Below, one piece after another: positions 54,632 to 64,000 of a stretch of DNA of 64,000 bases. The stretch's first letter is position 1, and every line of letters begins with the position of its first letter. Source of the stretch: Raffaelea ambrosiae (lineage: Eukaryota; Ascomycota; Sordariomycetes; Ophiostomatales; Ophiostomataceae); contig PCDI01000001.1 of the NCBI GenBank assembly GCA_002778195.1, positions 4,923,869-4,987,868 of the forward strand, in the 5' to 3' direction. The notes below the pieces were generated by a model that made no database searches, was not told the DNA's origin, and saw only the letters and a program-made list of their open reading frames with translations. The position numbers and the translations under genes were made by a program.

Positions 54632-55268
54632 ACGTGGGTGACCCACTTTTCGACACCCCCCCCCCATTTCGACACCCTTTTTCATCTTTCTAACCAAAGT
54701 GCCTACACTTCATCGCGCCGTAAGTCATGCTACAAATCCAATAAACTCCATTTTTTCTGACATCATTAATTAGGTCAAAATGCGCGTGTATACCGAAGAA
54801 GACGTGTTAGACGCTATTCAGTCCTATAGAAATGGCGTCTCTGCCGCGCGCGCAGCATCAATGCATGACATACCGCGATCCACGTTAATGTACCGCCTTC
54901 GGGGTACAAGACCGCGTTTTGAAGCCTTTTCCGACCAGCAGAGGCTCCCCACAGTATAGGTGGAGCGAATAGCCACCTGAATTTGTACGCAAAGTCTGTC
55001 AGGAGTCTCTCCAACTTACCGACATATTACGGGTCTAGCCAACTGTCTTCTCACGGCGCAGGGAGACACACAACCTATTGGGAAGCGCTGAATTTACTCC
55101 TTTCTGAAATGAAACCCGTCTGTTAAGGCCAGAAAGCCCAAATTGATCGACGCCAAGCGTGTAGAGGGTGCCAGACCGGAGGTCATGACGGAGTGGTTCA
55201 AACATCCGGACCTCACAGCTATACAGACGATCAAAGCAGCAAACCGATGGAATATGGGTTACCCACGT
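54632..55268 (+). mobile_element. Internally deleted Pogo/Fot1-type (Tc1-mariner) DNA transposon
   Basis: A 637-base element is flanked by TA on both sides (54630-54631 and 55269-55270). The left end reads ACGTGGGTGACCC and the inverse of the right end ACGTGGGTAACCC (12 of 13 matched). Between them is the first part of a Fot1-like transposase; the catalytic DDE region is missing, and the sequence jumps from AACCGATGGAAT straight into the right terminal repeat. The next bases of the left inverted repeat (ACTTTTCGACACC) have no partner at the right, so the deletion ran into that repeat. It cannot move by itself, though ends like these could be mobilised by a related transposase. Confidence 0.7.
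54780..55253 (+). pseudogene. Pogo/Fot1-type transposase, N-terminal remnant
   Basis: From the ATG at 54780 the frame reads MRVYTEEDVLDAIQSYRNGV, then AARAASMHDIPRSTLMYRLRG, a psq-type helix-turn-helix, then a CENP-B-type DNA-binding region (ICTQSLSGVSPTYRHI, TAQGDTQPIGKR, IYSFLK, NPSVKARKPKLIDAKRV), and stops at the family's NRWNM just before the catalytic domain. Four in-frame stops interrupt it (one TAG where the family has Gln, two TGA where it has Trp, one TGA where it has Arg). All four are single C-to-T or G-to-A changes. Confidence 0.75.
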
Positions 55269-56349
55269 TAATACTAACAATAAGGTTAATCCAGAATGCC
55301 CCCCAAAGCGAACGAAAAAGGCTACGGGGGGTATGAACCCGACCGCCATGAGACCCCGAAAAAACTCTTATCACAGATGAATTGTTTGCTCCCGATGGAT
55401 GCGAACCATACAACTGAGAATCCCAGGACCATTAGCCATGACTCGAAATGAGACTTTGCCTACCTCGATCAACTGCTTGAAGCATTCCAAAAGCGGCAGC
55501 TTGATCGAAAACAACAACACGGTAATAGCTCTAGTCTCCACAGAACAACATGTGTCGCCCAACATGCGAAAAGCTTTCCAGCATTGAATCTCTTGGAAAA
55601 GACAGACCACCAATCCTGGACACTGGTACAGAAACGGCAACACAGAAGTGAAGATACGGCCAGACCCAATGCAACCATTGGCACGACAGATCGAGTGAGC
55701 CTGTGTTTTCCCCAGTTTCTAGGGGGAGGTGAACGTGGACAGACATGGTCGATTCGGGGAATACGCAGAAGAGTGCAAATTTGCACCACCAAACACCACT
55801 CTGGCCGGCTTTCTATCGGTCGTCTTCTCCCTTCACATCACCAACTAAAACAGCAACTTGTCTGGCACCTTGGCCTGTTCACTGTTCAAATTCAACCCCA
55901 ATTGAATATCTTATGCTCAACTTGGAAAAAAGAGAAAGAAAAAAACACGGACATATTAGATGTTTGTGTAGCAAAAAGTCAAGTTGAGCTGTAATTACCA
56001 TTTTAGACTCAAAACACGGCCACAGCAAAAGTCAGCGCAACAAAGCTATTGCGGCGTGGCGGAAATCCCAACTGCCCACAGCCACTGTGATCGTGCCACA
56101 ATGCACGTGAAGGAAGCACAAGGATCTGATAATCTTTTTACGTGACATCGGGTAATAGGTGCATCACGCTTTGGACAACTCACACACCAGGCGCGAAGCT
56201 CGCTTGCACAATAGTTGTTGCACGTACAGATTTCTCGGTTTCCATTTGTGTTCATCGCCTCGTCAACTCGTCAACTCGTCAATTCTACCTTTACAACAAC
56301 ACCGTGAACGAAGATTCTGACCATCTCTTTCAAGATACCACGCAGTTGT
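55269..56349. other. Intergenic region beyond the transposon relic
   Basis: 1.1 kb without a clear gene. Plus-strand frames to about 55700 are mildly coding-like (such as DFAYLDQLLEAFQKRQLDRK) but are broken by stops and match nothing I can name; they could be older transposon debris. Confidence 0.45.
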
Positions 56350-57655
56350 CTACAGAGAAAAGTCCTTGATGTCCTGGAGCAGACCGCGTTCCTTCTTCTC
56401 GGCCGCGTCGAGCAGGCCCAGCGCCTCGCGCCGCGTCGGCGCGTCCTCCTTGAAGTATGGCACCTCTGCCAGCGACGTCACCCGCGTGCCGTGGCGCGGG
56501 TGCTCGCCACCATAGTCCCAGCTGGCGTTGTGGATGGTGATGCGGTTGTCCCAGAGCGCGCTGGTGCCGGGCGTCCAGCGGAAGCGCACCTGGATGTCGA
56601 CGCTGCCCTCGTACACGCTGTACAGGTAGTTGAGGACCACGTCGCTCTCGGCGCGGTCCAGGCCGACAATGTGCGACGTCATGGCCCGGTTCACCCACAG
56701 CGACTTCCAGCCCGTGGCCGGGTGCACGCGCACGATCGGGTGCACGCGCTCGATGCGCTTGGGGCCCTCCTCGGGGTGCTCGCGGTCGAGGTACGTGTGC
56801 GCCGACACGTACACGGCTGTCTTTCCGTCGATGAACTGGCGGAACGCGGGCGAGAGCTTCTCGTACGCGGCGTAGCCGCTGGCCCAGAGCGTGTCGCCGC
56901 CCACGGGCGGGATGGTGTCGTTGTGCAGGTGGGTGATGCCGGCCGGCTGGTGCTCGTGGACCAGGTCGGTGTGCCAGCGGGAGGCGCCGCCGGGCTGGCG
57001 GAAGTGGGCGCTGCGCTCGGTGGCCTGGAGGTCGGGCCAGATGACCGTCACACCCAGGACGCCGGGCACCTGCGGGACTTGGGGCTGGAAGAGACGTTCA
57101 GTCTGGGTCACGGGGAGACAACGTGCGTGGCGTGGCGTGGCGCAAGCATGTCGCGATGAGAGGTCTTGCTCTGATGGTCAGGAGCTGTGCGGTGGACGGC
57201 CAGGGACTTACATGCACTTCGACCTCGCCATAGTAGTCGCCGAGATCGCGCTGCTGCTGCGGCGACAGGTCCTGGTTGCGGAAGAAGACGACGCTGCGCT
57301 CGGCAATGAGCAGGGCCAGCTCGTCGCGCTGCTGGTTGGTCAGGTCCTTGAGCTGCAGACCCTCGATCTCTGTGCCGATGTAGCGGGTCAGGTCGGTGAC
57401 CTTGGTGGCCGCCGAGAGCAGGCTCTTCTTGGACTTGTCGGCCTGGGCACCACGGTCGACATAGGGGGTGTCCTTGCCGCGGATCCGGTAGGCATCGTCC
57501 AGGTACAGCGGCCGCGACGGACGGTACGGGTAGCCGTTGGACAGGTCCACGCCGGCCTTCTTGAGGCGCTCTAGGGCGGGACCGGGCAGACCCAAGCTGT
57601 CCTTGCGGGGCTCAGCAACGTCTACGATAGACGAGTCAATCGGTGCGGGAGCCAT
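56350..57655 (-). CDS. TauD/TfdA-family alpha-ketoglutarate-dependent dioxygenase
   Basis: A two-exon gene for 392 residues: 57212-57655 and 56350-57084, intron GTAAGT...TTCCAG, join EVEVHPQVPQVPGVLG. These iron enzymes hydroxylate sulfonates such as taurine, or other small substrates, and release sulfite or an aldehyde; several fungal relatives open sulfonate or phenoxy compounds. The iron ligands are H186 and D188 (WHTDLVHE) and H333 (ITIHNASWDY), with an Arg in HPRHGTRVT for the co-substrate. The N-terminus MAPAPIDSSIVDVAEPRK and the LYLDDAYRIRGKD and GLQLKDLTNQQRDELALLIAERSVVFFRNQDL segments are typical of the fungal subfamily. The substrate is not known. Confidence 0.9.
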
Positions 57656-59261
57656 CTTTGTCGGAAGGAGAGTAGATGTGTCTGTTTCTGAAATGCTGAT
57701 GGGAAAAAAAAAAAAAAAAAGGATCGGATGGGAACGATCGACTCTTCAGCCAAGAGACTGGACGGCAAGCGGCTCCCGTTTTATGAAGACGCCATCGACC
57801 ATGTCCCTTGACTCGCATTACCAATCCCGTCATCTGTTGGGCCTGAGAAGCCAGCAAGCGACATGCCTCGCCGGCCGCGTTCTCGGCCTGCTTGTCCCAT
57901 TCACGGCACACACTCGGCAAGCTGGATGCTGTTCTTTTCCCCGCTTTGGTGATGAGAAACGAGTTTGTGGTGTCTTTCTCTCAAATCCACGACAAGGGAT
58001 TGGCTGGCGCAGATGGCGTGTATCATCGCAGGAGCTGCCGTTCAGAAGGCACCATCTTGCAATGGACGAATCGACCATGTCGATGGCGCCAGTTGCTGTC
58101 GGGCATCAGAGCCATGCGGGGAACCAAAGCCTCTAATAAGCACCCGTACTCGCATGACGTCTTCGCTGGCACCAAGTCGGAACATGGCCGTGTACGTGAA
58201 AACAGCCCATCGCGAGCACATATATACGAAACAAGAAAGACAGCCCAGAAAGATACAGAAAATGCGAGCCTGCATACCCGCCGTGTGAATACATACATTG
58301 TACAACGTGTGCAAGCCAACTGGCTGGCCCAGCCTGCCGCCTTCGCTGGGCCAGGCTGTCGCCATTGCTCCGCGTGTCACGCAATAGCCCCGTAGCGGAT
58401 TGTGCCATCGCCAACGAATGCATGCGGCCTCTTTCTTACACACCTGTCTCAGTGTTGCCGCCATATATATGCAGACAGCACAGGGCATTGTTCCGGGACC
58501 TTTGCCTCCTGAATTCCGCCATAGCTACCCCCCCACGCTGCCTGGCTGTAATGCTGCTCGCATGCAACCATCATCGGCCTTCGAAGCCCAAGTGATTGAT
58601 ATGACGCTGTCTCCCTATTCGTGAAACCAGCAGCAAACAACCATTTGCCCAATGTGAATTGTCAGCGGCTCGCCTTTCCTCTGGCTTCCCTGCATCCATT
58701 TTGTAAGATACACTCAAGTAGTCGACTGCTTTGTTCCTACAGGCCCCCTGAAAGTCCTCGAGGGGGGCGTATCATTTGACCATTGCTTCACACCAACCGT
58801 TTATCCCACCATTTTGCAGTGCCCTGCCCTCCGGGCTGTTCGGTACCTACCGCTCCCACACCACAGCCGCACGCCATATTCCATGTGCGTGGAGCCTTGG
58901 GGCAGCGCCCAAGCACGCAAGCACCGAGCCCGTCGACAACATGCCTGAGACCGGAGTGCGAGACGTCCATGCAGGACGGAACGATCTCCAACAGCAGAGA
59001 CACCCAACTCGTGGCAGCCGCGAACAACCGTTCCCAGAAGCGTCCGAGTCAAACTTGGCTCTGTCCACGCTGCCACCGCCAGGAGAGAGAGGACAGCCGC
59101 GCGGACGAGCTGAAGCACAGGCGAGTACAAGGGTGAGTGAGGACTAGGGATGAGGTGGACAGGGACCCCCCGGAGACTTGCATGATTTTTGGGCTCAACA
59201 TCCCAAGCGCTCGGTACAGAGAGAGGAGACAATGCCCCGACTGACAACCCCTTCCCCGCAG
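57656..59261. other. Divergent intergenic region
   Basis: 1.6 kb between the dioxygenase and the carrier. No gene is seen. A perfect 10-base inverted repeat with an 11-base loop lies at 58324-58354 (CTGGCCCAGC and GCTGGGCCAG). An A run at 57703-57720 lies just upstream of the dioxygenase start. Confidence 0.6.
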
Positions 59262-61432
59262 ATGGCGGACAGACAGAAGAAGTCCGGTCTCCGGCGCATC
59301 TGGGATGCCTGGACAGCAACTCTGCCGACCGGTCGACGGGAATACCAATACCAGCCGCTTATGCACACGCAAGACTCGCTCGGCCTTGCCGGCTCTTCGG
59401 GCACCAACACGGGTAAGAACAGACATTGTCCTGATATCAGAAGGGGACGTGCAGCGGGCAAGGACTGACATTGCTGGCGACACTCGGCGCCCCCCCGATG
59501 ACGACAGCCTCACCCTTACTAGGACCATCACCGCCATCGACCCCGGGCACTGCCGCCGGGGATGCGGACAAGGCCGCCATCTACGCGGCCACCGGCGGCT
59601 ACGCCTCTCTGCATACCACTGCCACGCCTCCTACTGCTGGCATCCGCCGACTCTCCGCCGACGACGATGACGATGCTGGCATTGACGATGACGCCCGGGA
59701 CCCAGCCGACTTTGTACTGCAGCGGCCGCACCGGACATGGCGGTCCAACCTCTGGGACACGCTGGACAAGAGCCCCGAGGAGAGGAGCTTCCTGTTCAAG
59801 CTCGACGTCGTGGTGCTGACCTTTGCCAGCCTCGGCTACTTCATCAAGTACTTGGACCAGGTACGGCATGTCTCGTTCGCACGATGTGGTTCTCTTGACG
59901 GAGCTGACACCAGCCAGGTCAACATCAACAGTGCCTTTGTCTCCGGGATGAAGGAGGACATGGGCCTGTACGGCAACGAGCTGAACTACCTCACAGCATG
60001 TAAGTGATCTCCGTACTCGCAAGAGGCAGACCATACCACGAGTGCTGACCCCCTCCCCGCCCCCGACCCCAGCATGGACTGTCGGATACGTCCTGGGCGA
60101 GATCCCGTCCAACCTCATCCTGACGCGCGTGCGGCCGTCGATCTGGATCCCCTCGTGTGAAGTTGCGTGGGCCCTCCTCACCGCCCTCATCATCAAGTGC
60201 ACGACGGTCCAGCAGCTGTATGCCCTCCGGTTCTGTATTGGTCTGGCCGAGAGCACCTTTTACCCGGGCATGCAGTATCTGATCGGGTCGTGGTACCGCA
60301 GCGACGAGCTGGCCAAGCGCTCGTGCATCTTCCACTCGGCCAGCGGCATCGGCGGCATGGTCTCGGGGTACCTGATGGCGGCCGTGTATGGTCTGGGAGG
60401 CGTGCGCGGCTACAAGGGGTGGCAGTGGCTGTTCATTTTCGATTGTGAGTTGTTGTGGCTGCTGGTGTTGTTTTTGACGTTGTCGATGGTGATGCGATTC
60501 TTCTTTCTTCTTTCTTCTTTCTTCTTTCTTCTTTCTTCTTTCTTCTTTCTTCTTTCTTCTTTCTTCTTCTTCTTTCTTTCAAACCCCCACGCTAACCCCC
60601 AGGCGTCATCTCCTTGCCCATTGCCCTTGCCGGCTTCTTCTTTCTCCCGGACGTCCCCGAAATCACCCGCGCCTGGTACTTCACCAAGACCGACGTGGCC
60701 ATCGCCCGCCGCCGCATGGCCCTCGAGGGCCGCGCCGGCCGCGCGCCCTACACCCGGGCCAAGGTGCGGCGCATCTTTTCCAGCTGGCACCTGTACCTGC
60801 TGACGGCGCTGTACGTCTGCTTCAACAACGGCAGCGGCTTCGGCGGCCAGCCGGCCTTCCAGCTCTGGCTCAAGTCGCAGGGCTACAGCATCCGGGCCGT
60901 CAACGTGTACCCGACGTTGGTGTCCGGCCTTGCCGTGGTGATGACCTTTGTCTACGCCTGGAGCTCCGACACGTTTCTGCGCGGCCGCCGCTGGCCGCCC
61001 ATTGTGTTTGCCGGCGCCACCAACATCCTCGCGTATGCCAGTCTCGCCGCCTGGGCCATCCCCGACGGCTGGAAGTGGACGTGCTTCCTGCTCACGGGCT
61101 GCAGCAGCGGCATCTCCGGGCTCACGTTTGCGTGGGCCCACGAGATCTGCCGCCGCGACAACGAGGAGCGCGCGCTGGTGACGGGCGCCATGAACCAGAT
61201 GGCGTACGTCTTCCAGGCCTGGCTGCCGCTGGTGGTGTGGCAGCAGGTCGACGCGCCGGCCTACCACAAGGGCTTCGTGTCCAACGTCATCGTCTCGTCG
61301 CTGCTGATCGCGGTTGCGTTGGTGGTCCGCCACCTCCACCACCAGGAGATCCGCGCGAGCCAACAGGCGACGGCCGCCGAGGCCGAGGCGCTGGACACGG
61401 AGAATGGAGAGGGGCACCCCCTTGTGGTCTGA
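59262..61432 (+). CDS. MFS carrier, Dal5/Fen2 (pantothenate/allantoate) family
   Basis: A five-exon gene for 590 residues: 59262-59412, 59523-59860, 59918-59999, 60073-60444 and 60603-61432. The start at 59262 (MADRQKKSGLRR) follows a CCCGCAG; two in-frame ATGs upstream (59178, 59232) are possible but give poor contexts. After a hydrophilic N-terminus come KLDVVVLTFASLGYFIKYLDQVNINSAF, the first helix of the Dal5/Fen2 family, then YVLGEIPSNLILTRVRPS and LYALRFCIGLAESTFYPGMQYLIGSW, the helix 4 signature of pantothenate-like carriers. The last exon has helices 6-12. These proteins take up pantothenate, allantoate or related acids at the plasma membrane with protons; which substrate applies is unknown. 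Intron 4 holds a heptamer repeat. Confidence 0.88.
60499..60575 (+). repeat. Heptanucleotide pyrimidine repeat in intron 4 of the carrier gene
   Basis: About eleven units of CTTCTTT stand in tandem between the donor at 60445 and the acceptor at 60602, so the polypyrimidine tract of this intron is an expanded microsatellite. Confidence 0.9.
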
Positions 61433-62004
61433 CGCCGGGAGGGGACGACGGCAACATACCGTGGTGGCATTGCGGTTGTTTGAGCCGCATGTGCACAGGT
61501 GTGCATTTTGGTTGGCATCGGCTCCGAGTCTGGCAAGATCTAGAGGTCTGGAGAGCGACCGGGGAGGAACATGGCTAGAAGGAGGAAGAGGACGAGTTCT
61601 TTTTTTTTTGTTTCTTTTTTTTTTGTTTCTTTTTTTGTTTTATTTGTTTTGGCGGTGCATGAGATTATGGCAATGCATTGGGTAGAATCCACGACGATAT
61701 TCATCCGTGACACTTCGAGAGGGATTGCCCTCTTTCTTTGATTCAGCCAAGAGACACGAAAAATATTTCATTGCAGTCCGCAAGACGCCGTGCATGTAGG
61801 GAGAAACGACGTAGCTGCACGCGGCCACATTTGCAGGCCAATCCTGACATTTCGCGCACAGCCAACCAAATCGAGCCTTCACCAACAACCCCCTCCCCCT
61901 CCTAATAAGCGCTGAGCCGCCTCGAGAGATGACTTGTTGCATCCCGTGCCGCAGACTGCTCCTTCAGGCGTGTACAAGACGAACGGCTCCCAAAGACAGC
62001 CAAA
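61433..62004. other. Intergenic region between two plus-strand genes
   Basis: 570 bases with T-rich patches (61600-61650). No gene is seen apart from shadow frames. Confidence 0.6.
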
Positions 62005-62979
62005 ATGGCCGAACATCGCGTCCGCAAGCTTCCCACTTTGCGGCCCACGCCATGGCAGACATTTCGCCGCCATCCCGCTGCCTTTCTGGCTCGCTGGCTG
62101 TACGGCAAGAGGCCCCAGCGCTCTCTGCTGCCTCCCTCTTCGGCGGCGTCGTCATCGTCCCCCGTCACTGTCGTCTGCCTGTCCGACACCCACTGCACAA
62201 CGCCTGCCGTGCCCGAAGGCGACATTCTGCTCCACGCCGGCGACCTCTCGGCGCGCGGCTCGTTTGCCGAGATCCAGGCCCAGCTGGACTGGCTCAACAC
62301 CCTGCCACACCCCCACAAAGTGGTCATTGCCGGAAACCACGACCTTCTCCTCGACCCAGACTTCACGCATCGCTTCCCCGACCGCATGCCCGACAACTCG
62401 GGCGGAGAGGGCACCTCGCGCGCCGACCTGGACTGGGGCGACCTCGTCTACCTGAACAACACGTCGACTGCCCTGTCGCTGGGAGCTGGCCGCAAACTCA
62501 CCGTCTACGGCTCGCCTTGGACGGAGCAGCTGGGGAACTGGGCCTTTCAGTACCCGCCTGTGCGCCGGGTCTGGCCAGACAGCATCCCAGACGGCACGGA
62601 CATTGTGCTGACCCATGGGCCGCCCAAGGGCCATCTCGACATGGGCGGCAAAGGCTGTCCGCAGCTTCTGCGCGAAGTGCGCCGGGTCAAGCCCCAACTG
62701 GTCGTTTTCGGCCACATCCACGACGGCCATGGGCGGGAGGACCTGGTCTACGATGGCCTGGACGCTGGCTACGACGGAGTCATGGCAGGGGACCGCGGTC
62801 TGGTGGCCGTCGTGGCCGTCGTGGCCATGGCATGGTGTCTGGTCTGGAGCAAACTTCGAGAGGCCCTGTGTCCGCGCTGTCTCACAAAGGGCACCCGGCT
62901 TGTCAATGCTGCTGTGCTGGCCGGTCTTGCAGGAGAGAACGAGCAAAAAAGGCACGAGATGATCGTGGTGGAGCTGTGA
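62005..62979 (+). CDS. Calcineurin-like metallophosphoesterase
   Basis: A single-exon gene for 324 residues. The five metallophosphoesterase blocks are all present: LSDTH (D61, H63), HAGDLS (D80), AGNHD (N111, H112), LTHGPP and GHIHDGHG. They bind two metal ions and hydrolyse phosphomonoesters or diesters. The gene is of the MPPED/SerThr-phosphatase-like fungal group, whose substrate is unknown. A hydrophobic stretch near the C-terminus (LVAVVAVVAMAWCLVW) could be a membrane anchor. It is 570 bases downstream of the carrier, same strand. Confidence 0.88.
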   Translation: MAEHRVRKLPTLRPTPWQTFRRHPAAFLARWLYGKRPQRSLLPPSSAASSSSPVTVVCLSDTHCTTPAVPEGDILLHAGDLSARGSFAEIQAQLDWLNTLPHPHKVVIAGNHDLLLDPDFTHRFPDRMPDNSGGEGTSRADLDWGDLVYLNNTSTALSLGAGRKLTVYGSPWTEQLGNWAFQYPPVRRVWPDSIPDGTDIVLTHGPPKGHLDMGGKGCPQLLREVRRVKPQLVVFGHIHDGHGREDLVYDGLDAGYDGVMAGDRGLVAVVAVVAMAWCLVWSKLREALCPRCLTKGTRLVNAAVLAGLAGENEQKRHEMIVVEL

Positions 62980-63214
62980 AAGAGGACATAGGGACACCTC
63001 AAAACTTTTGTCAACCGGTGGAATGGCTGTGATGCAACGTGTTCTTCGTACCCACGATCTGGAGAAACAAAGAAACGATCCTTGTGAGTAGGTTGCGTGT
63101 CTTATTCGTCTATTGTATGTGAAACTCTATCAGAAAGTGTCCGCCCAACCTCTACGATTTGGACGTCCCGCTCCTTTTGCTACAGCCAGCAAATGATATT
63201 CGCCCCTTCTCTGT

Positions 63215-64000
63215 TCAGACCCGTCCATCCACCACCTCGGCCACGTTGGCCGTCAACATGGCCTTGCGCGGATCGTGCACGCCGTCGTTGATGGTCTCCT
63301 GGCCGTCGATGGTGACAATGTCCCCGTAGATGGCCTCCGGGATGAGCGTCCCGTACGGGGGGAACACCTTGCTCAGCACCAGATACGTCATAAAGGACGA
63401 CGTGAAGCCGTACAGGTAAAAGATGTCGTAGACATACTGGGCGCCGCCAATCTGGAGCGTCGGGTTGACCGCCGCCGCCAGCCCGGGCAGGTTGGGCACG
63501 CAGCCGACGAGCAGGGCCACGGCGGCGCGCCAGTTTGTGCCCCAGGCGTTGCCGTAGCTGTAGCGCGCATGCTTGCGGTACAGCGCGGGCACGTCGATGC
63601 GGCGGCGCTTGACGACCCAGAAGTCGCAGCCGAGGATGGCGGCGATGGGCGCCAGAAAGATGCCGAGGGCGCCCATGAAGCTGAGCAGCGACGCGGCCGA
63701 GCTGATGATCTTCCAGGGCACCATGATCCAGCCCGCGGTGACCGTCGTGAGGATGACGCCGCGGCGGATGTTCAGGTACCGGGGGCACAGGCTGGTCATG
63801 TCGTTGGCGCACGAGATCACGTTGGCCGACAGGTTGGTGCCGATCTGGGCGACGATCCAGGCGAGGCCGACAAAGAACGCGGCCGCCCGGCCGCCGGGGC
63901 CGTCCCAGCGGCTGGCCAGGGCCAGCGGGTCCCAGATGTACTCGCCGTAGACGACCTTGGCGCACGAGGTGCCGATGATGCCAAAGACGCCGAGCAGCGT
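63215..64000 (-). CDS. NCS1-family nucleobase/uracil/allantoin permease, C-terminal part
   Basis: Only the C-terminal 261 residues lie inside the window; the start is off the right edge. The segment LAWIVAQIGTNLSANVISCANDMTSLCPRYLNIRRG is the helix 8 signature of the NCS1 Fur-type permeases (NxxAN-x-S), followed by LAPIAAILGCDFWVVKRRRIDVPALY, also family-typical. Fungal members take up uracil, uridine, allantoin or thiamine by proton symport at the plasma membrane; the substrate cannot be told from this part. The last helices and a short cytosolic tail (EVVDGRV) complete the protein at 63215. No intron is seen in this part. Confidence 0.9.
   Translation of the reverse strand, partial: TLLGVFGIIGTSCAKVVYGEYIWDPLALASRWDGPGGRAAAFFVGLAWIVAQIGTNLSANVISCANDMTSLCPRYLNIRRGVILTTVTAGWIMVPWKIISSAASLLSFMGALGIFLAPIAAILGCDFWVVKRRRIDVPALYRKHARYSYGNAWGTNWRAAVALLVGCVPNLPGLAAAVNPTLQIGGAQYVYDIFYLYGFTSSFMTYLVLSKVFPPYGTLIPEAIYGDIVTIDGQETINDGVHDPRKAMLTANVAEVVDGRV

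Noticed and set aside
55399..55792. Small genes just right of the transposon relic
   Set aside because: Several overlapping short frames on both strands, none with codon bias or a recognisable domain; better described as possible old debris.

Overview
The window reads as nuclear DNA of a filamentous ascomycete, most likely a Sordariomycete. Spliceosomal introns are short (about 55-160 bases, GT-AG with fungal-type donors such as GTAAGT and GTATGT). Coding regions are GC-rich with strong third-position bias, intergenic regions are long (0.3-4 kb) and studded with homopolymer and pyrimidine tracts, and a transposon relic carries changes of the kind made by RIP. Candidate gene products match fungal families (Akr1, Sfh5, Qns1, Irc6/p34, Sad1, DUF3632, Dal5-type carriers). 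I cannot name the species; an Ophiostomatales-like genome is a guess from composition.

Layout from left to right. 1-888 is the 5' part of a transaldolase gene (minus strand, running off the window), then about 4 kb without a convincing gene. 5001-10400 is a full ABCC-type transporter whose first exon is separated by an intron. 11169-12500 is an adaptin-binding (p34/Irc6) protein. 14539-20039 holds a GNAT enzyme, an EthD-domain protein, a tRNA-Thr(CGT), a second ferredoxin-fold-like protein and a zeta-type glutathione transferase; the GNAT and GST genes each carry an in-frame minisatellite. 20614-25160 is a head-to-head pair: the Akr1 palmitoyltransferase and the SRP-receptor beta subunit. Then come cystathionine beta-synthase (minus), a Dal5-family carrier (minus), the inactive-USP splicing factor Sad1/USP39 (plus) and a class II eIF4E/4EHP (minus). 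39699-41156 is a secreted parallel beta-helix protein. 42472-44245 is a DUF3632 gene next to a decayed GNAT fragment. 46110-49183 is glutamine-dependent NAD+ synthetase in 16 exons, one of them only 2 nt long. 50768-54079 holds a Sfh5-type lipid-transfer protein and an MDR oxidoreductase. 54632-55268 is an internally deleted Pogo/Fot1-like DNA transposon. The right end (56350-64000) groups a TauD-type dioxygenase, a second Dal5/Fen2-type carrier, a metallophosphoesterase and the C-terminal part of an NCS1 permease, a set that would suit uptake and breakdown of organic nitrogen or sulfur compounds, although no shared regulation can be shown from sequence.

Most genes are housekeeping and unlinked in function. 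The most notable observations are the 2-nt microexon in the NAD+ synthetase gene (needed to complete one conserved Asp codon and to give the family-typical length), the transposon deletion derivative, and the two coding minisatellites. Exon boundaries were worked out by hand from splice consensus, reading frame and family conservation; none is backed by transcript data.
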